16,622 nt of DNA from UBA1412 sp964609795 (GCA_964609795.1 CAZSTC010000046.1:1-16622), one strand, 5' to 3'. Positions 7,454 to 13,010 are shown, counted from the stretch's first letter. Numbers and translations: made by a program. The notes: a model not told the origin generated them from the sequence alone.

Positions 7454-7711
7454 TTATGGACAGAACTTTCCTTTTTGAAAAAAAACAAAAAAAGCAATTC
7501 CTAATTCTAATGAGCCAACAATCAAAAAAGTTAACCTGAAAGAAAATCCTAGAATAGGTTCATATCTCTCCAGTATTTCAGCAGTTCCAAGAATGCTCAA
7601 AATTTTGGCTAATCCAGTGATTGTTAGAGCAACAGCAACAGATTGAAGGAAGAAATTTTGAATCATATTTGAAGAACTAGAAAACGGGATCCATTTTTCT
7701 TGATCCGACAT
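7454..7711 (-). CDS. MauE/DoxX-like membrane protein, N-terminal part (frame-shifted)
   Basis: An 85-residue frame with two membrane helices: about residues 19-40 (LQSVAVALTITGLAKIL) and 60-78 (TFLIVGSLELGIAFFVFF). It ends in an unconvincing tail, QKGKFCP, just after two runs of U in the mRNA. Family members continue without a break into the next helix and the PC.CLG motif, which is found in the -1 frame at 7239-7451. The long start at 7711 overlaps the previous gene by 35 bases; the ATG at 7666 (MIQNFF) would avoid this and fits family N termini, so the true start is uncertain. The gene is third in a minus-strand series after the Cys-rich peptide and the anchored protein, suggesting co-expression. 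Confidence 0.65.
   Translation of the reverse strand: MSDQEKWIPFSSSSNMIQNFFLQSVAVALTITGLAKILSILGTAEILERYEPILGFSFRLTFLIVGSLELGIAFFVFFQKGKFCP
7478..7493 (-). other. Tandem U UUU UUU slippery heptamers at a frame break
   Basis: In the mRNA, U7 (from 7493 to 7487), one G, and U8 (from 7485 to 7478) are read in frame as GCU UUU UUU GUU UUU UUU CAA. Each run ends with a perfect U UUU UUU heptamer in the phase required for -1 slippage. A -1 shift at either site joins the two parts of the MauE-like gene. The same runs are also where indel errors in sequencing would be expected. Confidence 0.6.
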
Positions 7712-8531
7712 ACGCTACAGCCAAGAAATCCGGCAGCCAGGCTTTAATGGAAGGAGCCCAATGAAATTGAATAATAAGAGGATATGCTTTTTCTTCACTT
7801 GTTTTGACCAGAATATAGGCCTGTGCAGCTACTATTTGCTTCTGCTGTTCAAACACTTCCTCTGGGGTAGGTGTGTATTTAAATGAAGAAGAATACCCAA
7901 CCACACCACAATTAGGAAATTGCTGCATTGCAAAACTCGTAAAATTTCCCAAGGATGCAAATAAATCAAACTTATTCGTTTTCAGGCAGTCTACCCAAGA
8001 TTGTTCCCAGCATATAGATTGCCAAAAAGATGCGTTTTTCCCATTATCCGTTATTATTTCCCAATAGACCCTGCGGATATCTTCCAAGTTGCCCGAAGGA
8101 TCCGTGTTATAAAATGTCTGCAAGATACCCTGCTGCAAAGCAATCGCCTTGGGATTTATTGTATGGGATTTCCCGGCAACTCTCGCATTTGAATACTTAT
8201 CAAACTGTTCGGAAGTTAGAGACTGTAAAACGCTACACACAGCCTCGCGTAGTGAAGAGGATTCGGTCTTTAATTCCTCGCAGTCAGTGAAGCGAATATT
8301 CAAATCTTTCACTCTGCTGCTTAGATTAGAAGATGCAAAAAGAGGTTCAAATTTATTCGTCAACCACGCTTCTTTAAGGTCAACGTAAACAGGGTTGCTA
8401 CTGGGTGCTTCAATTTCTTCCAAATTTTCCGGGGGGAGATTTTTATGAAAAACAATTGCAACTATCAGTATAATAACCGGTAATCCCAATAGGACAATAT
8501 GGGCCAACCTAGACCTAGTATTAGCGCACAT
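7677..8531 (-). CDS. Membrane-anchored periplasmic protein of unknown function
   Basis: I do not recognise a family. From the ATG at 8531 the protein has 284 residues (an in-frame GTG at 8537 would add two). An N-terminal membrane anchor (HIVLLGLPVIILIVAIVFH) is followed by a soluble region that should lie in the periplasm. It has several cysteines (FTDCEEL, AVCSVL, ICWEQSWVDCL, FPNCG) and a C-terminal half rich in aromatic residues. The ATG overlaps the stop of the Cys-rich peptide gene (bases 8521-8531), and its own end overlaps the first possible start of the MauE-like gene, so the three are probably translated from one mRNA. Cysteines in all three partners suggest a function involving disulfides; that is inference. 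Confidence 0.6.
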   Translation of the reverse strand: MCANTRSRLAHIVLLGLPVIILIVAIVFHKNLPPENLEEIEAPSSNPVYVDLKEAWLTNKFEPLFASSNLSSRVKDLNIRFTDCEELKTESSSLREAVCSVLQSLTSEQFDKYSNARVAGKSHTINPKAIALQQGILQTFYNTDPSGNLEDIRRVYWEIITDNGKNASFWQSICWEQSWVDCLKTNKFDLFASLGNFTSFAMQQFPNCGVVGYSSSFKYTPTPEEVFEQQKQIVAAQAYILVKTSEEKAYPLIIQFHWAPSIKAWLPDFLAVAYVGSRKMDPVF

Positions 8532-8731
8532 CAACACAAGTCCCTACTGGGGGTACAGCACCACAAAAAGCAAGGCAATCCTTTCCTGTTGGACAATTCC
8601 ATTCCATTTGGTACAATTCACCATTCTGTAGAGAGCACGTAGCTCGACATTGGTGCATGACGAGAGTAGCGCTCACAACGGCAGTTAAACCTAACCCCCA
8701 AACAAAGACAACCTAAGACAATTTTTTTCAT
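8521..8731 (-). pseudogene. Small secreted Cys-rich protein, frame broken at a G5 run
   Basis: Starting at the ATG at 8731, the frame reads MKKIVLGCLCLG and then leaves the coding phase at a run of five G (plus-strand C at 8695-8699). If the run is read as four, translation continues LGLTAVVSATLVMHQC and stays open to the TAA at 8521, giving about 69 residues. This is a good signal peptide followed by a short mature part with six cysteines, spaced C-x3-C-x13-C-x5-C-x3-C-x8-C, which would allow three disulfides. The clean open frame on both sides of the run and the even cysteine number argue that this was, or is, a real gene. I cannot name the family. The layout is reminiscent of short Cys-rich secreted peptides next to MauE-like proteins. 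Confidence 0.6.
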
Positions 8732-8737
8732 AGTTTT

Positions 8738-8759
8738 TTTGTGATTTCCAAATCACAAA
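8738..8759. promoter_or_regulatory. Perfect 10-bp inverted repeat before the Cys-rich peptide gene
   Basis: TTTGTGATTT (8738-8747), CC, AAATCACAAA (8750-8759) is a perfect palindrome with a two-base centre. It ends 6 bases upstream of the ATG at 8731. It could be an operator for a dimeric repressor or a hairpin in the mRNA leader close to the start codon. It resembles a CRP-type TGTGA/TCACA box, but the half-sites are 8 rather than 6 bases apart. Confidence 0.55.
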
Positions 8760-8826
8760 CTTTCTCCAGTATGTAAAGTTCCTAGTCTCGATGCAAGCAA
8801 AATTTACGTATTTGTCGTGGATCGCA

Positions 8827-8849
8827 TTGCCTCAAAAATACGCGCACCG
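8827..8849 (+). repeat. TTGCCTCAAAAA motif, copy A
   Basis: Starts TTGCCTCAAAAATACGCG. It agrees with copy C (9059-9081) at 19 of 23 positions and shares the 12-base core with copy B. Probably an IS terminal or transposase-binding sequence. Confidence 0.6.
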
Positions 8850-8882
8850 AAAAGGGAATGAGGAAATAGGAGAAAAATGTGG

Positions 8883-8903
8883 TTGCCTCAAAAAGAACGC
8901 ACT
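8883..8903 (+). repeat. TTGCCTCAAAAA motif, copy B
   Basis: TTGCCTCAAAAAGAACGCAC lies 56 bases after copy A and about 12 bases before the transposase remnant's first ATG at 8915. It could be a sub-terminal binding site. Confidence 0.55.
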
Positions 8904-8914
8904 AAAACATATGT

Positions 8915-9082
8915 ATGTCTCTGAATATGAGCATGGAAGCAACAAAAGAGTACGTTGAATTAAAAGCAAAGCGTTATCGTCTTCTCCGGGGTAAAAAGGC
9001 TAAGGGCCAAATACTTAACGAAGTAGTTGAGACAACAGGCTATAATAGCAAACATGTATTGCCTCAAAAATATGCGTATTGA
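8915..9082 (+). pseudogene. Truncated transposase/integrase N-terminal fragment
   Basis: A 55-codon frame starting at the ATG at 8915 (in-frame ATGs also at 8927 and 8933). Its residues EATKEYVELKAKRYRLLRG, KGQILNEVV and TTGYNSKHVL resemble the N terminus of DDE integrase-type transposases, where 'Y...R.KG.ILdE...TGYNRKY..RLL' is a familiar helix-turn-helix region. After HVL the similarity ends abruptly; the frame runs through the TTGCCTCAAAAA repeat and stops. The catalytic DDE domain is absent, so the gene is dead. It is on the plus strand, unlike every neighbour from 340 to 12886. Confidence 0.6.
9059..9081 (+). repeat. TTGCCTCAAAAA motif, copy C
   Basis: Direct repeat of copy A located at the truncation point of the transposase fragment. 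Its orientation is the same as A and B, so it is not a simple terminal inverted repeat partner. Its last base is the first base of the island-border repeat at 9081-9104. Confidence 0.6.
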
Positions 9083-9104
9083 AACGGGCTTTTTAGAGAG
9101 GCGG
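9081..9104. repeat. Island-border direct repeat, right copy
   Basis: Partner of 4833-4856 (20 of 24 identical). It spans the last codons and stop of the downstream pit gene. The paralogous pit gene ends with a related but more divergent sequence (TTTAGAGCGGCGG at 10562-10574), so this end is partly ancestral to the pit genes. Confidence 0.6.
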
Positions 9105-10184
9105 AATTGGGGCGGATTTGGGGGAAATCCAGAGGATAAGCTTAAAAATAAAAAACGCCAGAGTGCTGGTAAAAGGAATAGTGAGAACCCAGGCCCAGAT
9201 CATATTGCCAGCGACACCCCATTTGACTGCGCTGAAGCGTTTTGTGGCACCGACGCCCATAATGGAGGTGGAAATGACGTGGGTTGTGGAGAGAGGGATA
9301 CCCAAACTGCTGGCAACCTGAATGACCACGGCTGCTGTGCTCTGTGCTGCAAAGCCGTTAATGGGGGACATGCGGACCAACTTGGTGCCCATGGTTTTAA
9401 TAATTCTTCGGCCTCCGGCGGCAGTTCCGCCTGCCAGGGCGATGGCGCAGACCCAGGTGACCCAGTTGGGGACATTGAAAACCGCCGCATCGAGTTTAAG
9501 GAATCCCATCCAGTCGGGCAAGACGTCGAAGGTTCCTGCCGTGGTGGCGGCAGTCAGACTCAAGGTAATGATTCCCATAGTTTTCTGGGCATCATTGGTG
9601 CCGTAGGAAAAACTGACCCACATGGCGCTCAGTATCTGGAATTTACCAAAGAAACGGTTTACCATACCGGGTTTAAACTTTCGCAACGTCCAGAGCAGGA
9701 AGCCCATGAGGAGAAAACCAAAGAAAAAACCGGCGGCAGGCGCCATGACCAGCGGTTTAAGTACCTGGGGCCAGAGACCTTTCATCCGGCCAGCCTCTTC
9801 AAAACTCCATTGGATAACCGCCCAGTTGCAGTTGGCCGCGGAGAAGGCTGACCCGCAAAGGCCGCCAATGAGGGCATGGCTGGAGCTCGACGGGATGCCG
9901 AAATACCAGGTAATGAGATTCCAGACAATACCGGCAATGAGCGCGCTCAGGATGGTTTCCTGAGTGACGAAATGAATATCTACCAGGCCTTTGCCGATAG
10001 TTTTGGCGACAGCATGGCCCGAGAGTGCTCCCAGCAGGGCAAAGACAGAAGCAATAATGATGGCATTCTGCAGAGAAAGGACCCGGGTTGAGACAGAGGT
10101 TGCCACGGCATTGGCTGTATCATGGAACCCGTTGATGAACTCAAAGGTGAGGGCGATCAGGATGACGCAAAAAACAAGAATCAT
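9093..10184 (-). CDS. pit: Pit-family inorganic phosphate permease, second tandem copy
   Basis: Membrane transporter that takes up phosphate with a cation (H+ or Na+; metal-phosphate in E. coli Pit). 363 residues, hydrophobic throughout, with the first PiT signature FINGFHDTANA at 17-27. IPSSSSHALIGG follows near 97, then a long loop around 125-180, the second signature at 195-201 and PLSTTHVISTSIMGVGA in the last third. It aligns without gaps to the neighbouring permease over most of its length. The second signature is GTNDAQK preceded by Tyr, where the neighbour has HGANDAQK, the canonical form. The ATG at 10184 is preceded by TAAGGA at good spacing. The gene is 378 bases downstream of its paralog, so it may have its own promoter. 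Confidence 0.92.
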   Translation of the reverse strand: MILVFCVILIALTFEFINGFHDTANAVATSVSTRVLSLQNAIIIASVFALLGALSGHAVAKTIGKGLVDIHFVTQETILSALIAGIVWNLITWYFGIPSSSSHALIGGLCGSAFSAANCNWAVIQWSFEEAGRMKGLWPQVLKPLVMAPAAGFFFGFLLMGFLLWTLRKFKPGMVNRFFGKFQILSAMWVSFSYGTNDAQKTMGIITLSLTAATTAGTFDVLPDWMGFLKLDAAVFNVPNWVTWVCAIALAGGTAAGGRRIIKTMGTKLVRMSPINGFAAQSTAAVVIQVASSLGIPLSTTHVISTSIMGVGATKRFSAVKWGVAGNMIWAWVLTIPFTSTLAFFIFKLILWISPKSAPIPPL

Positions 10185-10562
10185 GCGTTATCCTTAGGGC
10201 AGAAAAATGATTTAAGCTGGGTGAATGCACCTGTGGGATAAGCGACATCTTTATGGACAGGATCGCTATTTGAAAAAGATGCACCAGAGTGAACTGCAGG
10301 AGGGAGAGAAGAGCGCCCGCAAATGCAAGGGCGCTTCTCACTCCGGGGCAGGAAAGCAGGGCCTCGAAAGGCACCGGGAAAGACATTAATTCGTGACATA
10401 AAGTATTCAACCTTAAAGTTGGCCTTTTTATATTTCTGGCATCCCGGGGAGGATGTTGAAAATAAAAGCAACCGCCCTTTATATTACCCACGAGCTCTCC
10501 CTAAAAGTAAGGCAATTCTTTATAAAGAGATTGTTTGAAAAAGGAGAGGGGCACAAGCTCGT
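10185..10562. other. Gene-free spacer between the two pit genes
   Basis: 378 bases between two co-directional paralogs, with no coding sequence I would support. A 96-codon minus-strand frame at 10181-10471 overlaps the next start and has no family character. The spacer contains one GC-rich hairpin (10312-10335). It is long for an operon gap and may hold an independent promoter or processing site for the downstream copy. Confidence 0.6.
10312..10335. other. GC-rich stem-loop in the pit spacer
   Basis: Perfect 7-bp stem AGCGCCC (10312-10318) and GGGCGCT (10329-10335) with a 10-base loop. On the minus strand the 3' arm is followed by CTTCTCTCCC rather than a T tract. It is therefore a weak terminator candidate and could equally be an mRNA-stability or processing hairpin. 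Confidence 0.45.
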
Positions 10563-11657
10563 TTAGAGCGGCGGAGTGCCGCTGCTTGAGCTGAGCATAA
10601 TCCAAGAGGTCAACTTCATGATATAAAAGGCCAGAAAACCGGTGACGGGGATGGTAAGGACCCAAGCCCAGATCATATTACCCGCAACGCCCCATTTGAC
10701 GGCACTGAAGCGCTTTGTGGCACCGACACCCATGATGGAAGTGGAGATAACGTGGGTCGTGGAGAGGGGGATTCCCAAATGGCTGGCACCCTGGATTACG
10801 AGGGCCGCGACGCTTTGGGCCGCGAAGCCATTAATGGGGGACATGCGGACCAGCTTGGTGCCCATGGTCTTGATGATCTTGCGGCCGCCGGCAGCGGTTC
10901 CCGCGGCCATAGTGATGGCGCAGGCCCAAGTGACCCAGTCGGGGACATCGAAATTCGCCGCATCGAGTTTGAGAAAATTCATCCATTCGGGAACAAAGGC
11001 GAAAGTGCCTGCAGCGGTTGCGGAAACAAGACTCAAAGTGATGATACCCATGGTTTTCTGGGCATCATTGGCACCGTGGGAAAAGCTGACCCACATAGCG
11101 CTCAAAATCTGGAATCGGCCAAAGAAGCGATTGACCGGGGCGGGTTTGAACTTCATGAACAGCCACAGGAGCAGGCCCATAAAGAGGAATCCCATAAAGA
11201 AGCCGACGGCGGGTGCCGTGAAGATAGGCTTAATGACCTGCGGCCAAAGACCGGTCACTTTCTCGCCATCGGTCACGCGCCAAAGGATGACACTCCAGTT
11301 CATATTGGATGCAGAGAGAGCGGCCCCGCAAAGGCCGCCGATCAGGGCGTGGCTGGAGCTCGAAGGGATGCCGAAAAACCAGGTGATGAGGTTCCAGACG
11401 ATACCGGCAAGGAGAGCGCAGAGAATGGTCTCCTGGGTGATGAAATTGATATCAACCAGGCCTTTACCGATGGTTTTGGCGACGGCGTGGCCGGAAAGGG
11501 CGCCGATGAGGTTAAAAATTGAAGCGACAATAATGGCATTGCGGACGGTGAGAGCACGAGTCGAGACGGAAGTGGCAATGGCATTGGCGGTGTCGTGAAA
11601 GCCGTTGATAAACTCAAAGGCCAAGGCGATTATGATGACGCAGAGAACGAGAATCAT
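10563..11657 (-). CDS. pit: Pit-family inorganic phosphate permease, first tandem copy
   Basis: Inner-membrane phosphate transporter of the PiT family, 364 residues. It has FINGFHDTANA at 17-27, SSSSHALIGG near 99, the second signature GANDAQK at 195-201 in its canonical form, and PLSTTHVISTSIMGVGA near the C terminus. It lies 67 bases after the DUF47 gene, an arrangement seen in many bacteria in which the PhoU-like DUF47 protein is thought to control Pit activity. The ATG at 11657 is preceded by GAGGAA, and the leader (AATAACGTATGAT) resembles that of the second copy (GATAACGCATGAT), so the duplication included the ribosome binding site. It is probably the main phosphate permease of the pair. 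Confidence 0.93.
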   Translation of the reverse strand: MILVLCVIIIALAFEFINGFHDTANAIATSVSTRALTVRNAIIVASIFNLIGALSGHAVAKTIGKGLVDINFITQETILCALLAGIVWNLITWFFGIPSSSSHALIGGLCGAALSASNMNWSVILWRVTDGEKVTGLWPQVIKPIFTAPAVGFFMGFLFMGLLLWLFMKFKPAPVNRFFGRFQILSAMWVSFSHGANDAQKTMGIITLSLVSATAAGTFAFVPEWMNFLKLDAANFDVPDWVTWACAITMAAGTAAGGRKIIKTMGTKLVRMSPINGFAAQSVAALVIQGASHLGIPLSTTHVISTSIMGVGATKRFSAVKWGVAGNMIWAWVLTIPVTGFLAFYIMKLTSWIMLSSSSGTPPL

Positions 11658-11682
11658 ACGTTATTCCTCAGGAAGAACAAAT

Positions 11683-11706
11683 CGGTTGAGCGGTTGAGCG
11701 GTTGAA
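11683..11706. repeat. Tandem repeat, 3 x 8 bp
   Basis: CGGTTGAG occurs twice in tandem (11683-11690, 11691-11698), followed by CGGTTGAA (11699-11706). It sits in the 67-base gap between the DUF47 gene and the first pit gene, so length changes would alter intergenic spacing. Confidence 0.8.
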
Positions 11707-11724
11707 TATTCCCATAGAGGGGAT

Positions 11725-12357
11725 TTAGGAGTACTTCAACACGATACGAAAGACGACATTGCCGGCATCGCGGAAGCGTTCGGTCAATTTTTCCTGAAGC
11801 TCCTGCAAATTTTTATTGGCCAGAAGGTTGACCATGGAAGTATCGGCTTTATTGAAGAGCTCCTGCATGAAGAGGAGCATGATCCGATCCGATTCAGCTT
11901 CAAAATTGAGGAGATTGGAATTCATTTCCTTGATTTGTTCCACGTTAGGATTTTTGCGGAGCTTTTTGACCATTTCAAGGAGGAGGTCAGCGGATTGTTC
12001 CAAGAGTTGAGATTGCCTGTTGAAGTCATCGTGCTTAATGGCATCTCTAAAGAGGAAGTATTGTGAAATGAATTTTTCGGAAGTTTTGCTGATCTTGGTC
12101 AGTGAGGAGGTGAGAGCTTCGATGTCTTCTCTCTCGAAGGGGGTGATGAAAGAGACGCACAGTTGATGCGCGATTTCATCACTCAGTTCCTTGCTTTTTC
12201 GGCGTTTCTGGACAATGCCGTCTACCGAAGCCACGTCGCCCGGGTTGAGCAAAAAGTGGGCAAGAGTTTTAACACTGGATGAGCTTGATTGGGCCAGAGC
12301 CTCAATCAAGTCGAAGAATTTCTCATCGCGACAAAAAAACTTCTGCAACGAAAACAT
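11725..12357 (-). CDS. DUF47 / PhoU-like phosphate transport regulator
   Basis: Cytoplasmic all-helical protein of the DUF47 (PhoU_div) family, which is typically encoded next to Pit permeases and thought to regulate them. From the ATG at 12357 it has 210 residues, near the usual 200-215; a TTG at 12387 would add ten atypical residues (MASALPYRYL), so I prefer the ATG. It begins FSLQKFFCRDEKFFDLIEALAQ, the family's normal start (Phe-rich, 'FFdlle..A'). Long amphipathic helices follow, with acidic stretches (SDEIAHQLCVSFITPFEREDIEAL) that in PhoU-like proteins bind metal ions, and it ends FRDAGNVVFRIVLKYS. It heads the block with the two pit genes. No convincing promoter or Shine-Dalgarno sequence is seen upstream. 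Confidence 0.88.
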   Translation of the reverse strand: MFSLQKFFCRDEKFFDLIEALAQSSSSSVKTLAHFLLNPGDVASVDGIVQKRRKSKELSDEIAHQLCVSFITPFEREDIEALTSSLTKISKTSEKFISQYFLFRDAIKHDDFNRQSQLLEQSADLLLEMVKKLRKNPNVEQIKEMNSNLLNFEAESDRIMLLFMQELFNKADTSMVNLLANKNLQELQEKLTERFRDAGNVVFRIVLKYS

Positions 12358-12575
12358 AAGATATCGGTAGGGCAGGGCGGAAGCCAAGCCGTTCCAGAAT
12401 CAAGTGTAGCAGAAATGAGTGCACTGTAGAAATAAAAATGTCCCTGGTGATGACGGGGATAGGAATTTTTTAATACAAGTTGTTTATAATGAAATGGATA
12501 TGTATTTTTTAATTTTTATAATTATTTGTGCAGATGGATTAAGAGAAGGGAAAAAAGGAAGATCAGCGGTTTAAA

Positions 12576-12605
12576 AAGGACGACTCCCGATGAGGAATCG
12601 TCCTT
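12576..12605 (-). terminator. Intrinsic terminator of rpsU
   Basis: Stem AAGGACGA (12576-12583) and TCGTCCTT (12598-12605), eight perfect pairs around a 14-base loop. On the minus strand the 3' arm is followed by TTTAA after CCTT, giving a T-rich tail. The opposite strand also ends in A-rich/T-rich sequence, so it could act in both directions. It lies about 85 bases beyond the rpsU stop, after two other hairpins. Confidence 0.65.
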
Positions 12606-12619
12606 AAAAAGAGACTTGT

Positions 12620-12645
12620 CTCCCGCTCCGAAGAAGGACCGGGAG
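12620..12645. other. GC-rich hairpin downstream of rpsU
   Basis: CTCCCG (12620-12625) pairs with CGGGAG (12640-12645), and TCC (12627-12629) with GGA (12636-12638), separated by one C/C mismatch. No T tract follows. Probably an mRNA 3'-end stabilising element. Confidence 0.5.
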
Positions 12646-12661
12646 CGCATAACTTAGCCCA

Positions 12662-12677
12662 GAGGAGCAGGCTCCTC
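12662..12677. other. Compact hairpin just after rpsU
   Basis: GAGGAGC (12662-12668), AG, GCTCCTC (12671-12677): a 7-base inverted repeat that would form a 6-bp stem with a tetraloop, 11 bases after the rpsU stop codon. Confidence 0.5.
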
Positions 12678-12688
12678 AGAGGGATCAA

Positions 12689-12886
12689 TTACATTTCAGC
12701 ATGCCGCGCGGCCAACATGGCAGAGAAGCGTGCGACTTTCATCTTGCGGCGTTTTTTCTCGCAAGGTTTCTCAAAATAACGGTGATTGCGTACCTCGCGG
12801 ATAACACCTTCGCGATCGAGACGCTTTTTCAACCGGCGCAGAACACGCTCAAGCGGTTCGCCTTTTCTAACTTTTAATTCAGTCAC
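12689..12886 (-). CDS. rpsU: 30S ribosomal protein bS21
   Basis: Small basic protein of the 30S platform, near the anti-Shine-Dalgarno end of 16S rRNA, needed for efficient initiation. 65 residues, the normal length. It has the family pattern: an acidic-basic N terminus (ELKVRKGEPLERVLRRLKKRLDREGV), the REVRNHRYFEKPCEKKRRK segment, and a basic C terminus ending AARHAEM. Translation starts at GTG (12886); an AGGAG within GGAGAGGAG lies 10 bases upstream, and the nearest upstream start-like codon in this frame is not usable. The gene is single, divergent from the Tat oxidoreductase and followed by three hairpins. Its leader can fold so as to cover the ribosome binding site. Confidence 0.95.
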   Translation of the reverse strand: MTELKVRKGEPLERVLRRLKKRLDREGVIREVRNHRYFEKPCEKKRRKMKVARFSAMLAARHAEM

Positions 12887-12896
12887 TTCTAATTCA

Positions 12897-12924
12897 CTCC
12901 TCTCCAGGCCCTACCGAGGGGAGA
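12897..12924 (-). promoter_or_regulatory. rpsU leader hairpin covering the Shine-Dalgarno
   Basis: In the mRNA, UCUCC (from 12924) can pair with GGAGA (to 12901), with an inner CCU/AGG pairing and a CGGU loop. The GGAGA arm is part of GGAGAGGAG, the rpsU ribosome binding site (ending at 12897). The structure could limit initiation until opened, but it is short and may be only incidental. Confidence 0.4.
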
Positions 12925-12981
12925 CGGGGAAACCATCATTGGTTACGCCCATACGCCCTATCGGCCTCAAGGCAGGGGGAG

Positions 12982-13010
12982 ATTGAAGCGTAAAAAGAGG
13001 GGGCTGTCAA
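12982..13010 (-). promoter_or_regulatory. Sigma-70-type promoter of rpsU
   Basis: Minus strand TTGACA (13010-13005, perfect -35), a 17-base spacer, then TTCAAT (12987-12982, four of six -10 bases). Transcription would start near 12975, giving a leader of about 90 bases before the GTG at 12886. This is the clearest promoter in the window. Confidence 0.6.

Larger units (their letters stand above)
8827..9082 (+). mobile_element. Remnant of an insertion sequence
   Basis: The segment contains the 5' part of a transposase reading frame (8915-9082) and three copies, in the same orientation, of a motif beginning TTGCCTCAAAAA (8827, 8883, 9059). Two lie upstream of the frame; the third falls exactly where the transposase similarity stops. 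This looks like the left end and promoter region of an IS whose remainder was lost or rearranged. It abuts the right border of the low-GC island. Confidence 0.55.
12388..12688. other. Spacer upstream of the DUF47 gene and downstream of rpsU
   Basis: About 300 bases without a gene. The left part should contain the minus-strand promoter of the DUF47-pit block; TACACT (minus strand, near 12403) is a possible -10 but lacks a good -35. The right part holds three consecutive hairpins after rpsU (12576-12605, 12620-12645, 12662-12677). The stretch between, about 12465-12525, is AT-rich. Confidence 0.6.

Noticed and set aside
8738..8759. CRP/FNR binding site
   Set aside because: The TGTGA and TCACA half-sites are 8 bases apart instead of 6, and no CRP-family gene is visible; kept only as a palindrome of unknown binder.
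10181..10471. 96-codon minus-strand frame between the pit genes
   Set aside because: It overlaps the start of the second pit gene in another frame, has no family motif or ribosome binding site, and its codon use looks random.
10642..11598. A 318-codon plus-strand open frame (and a 256-codon one beside it)
   Set aside because: Both are antisense to the first pit gene and show no domain or signal; similar shadows lie opposite the second pit gene and mdh (15660-16574).
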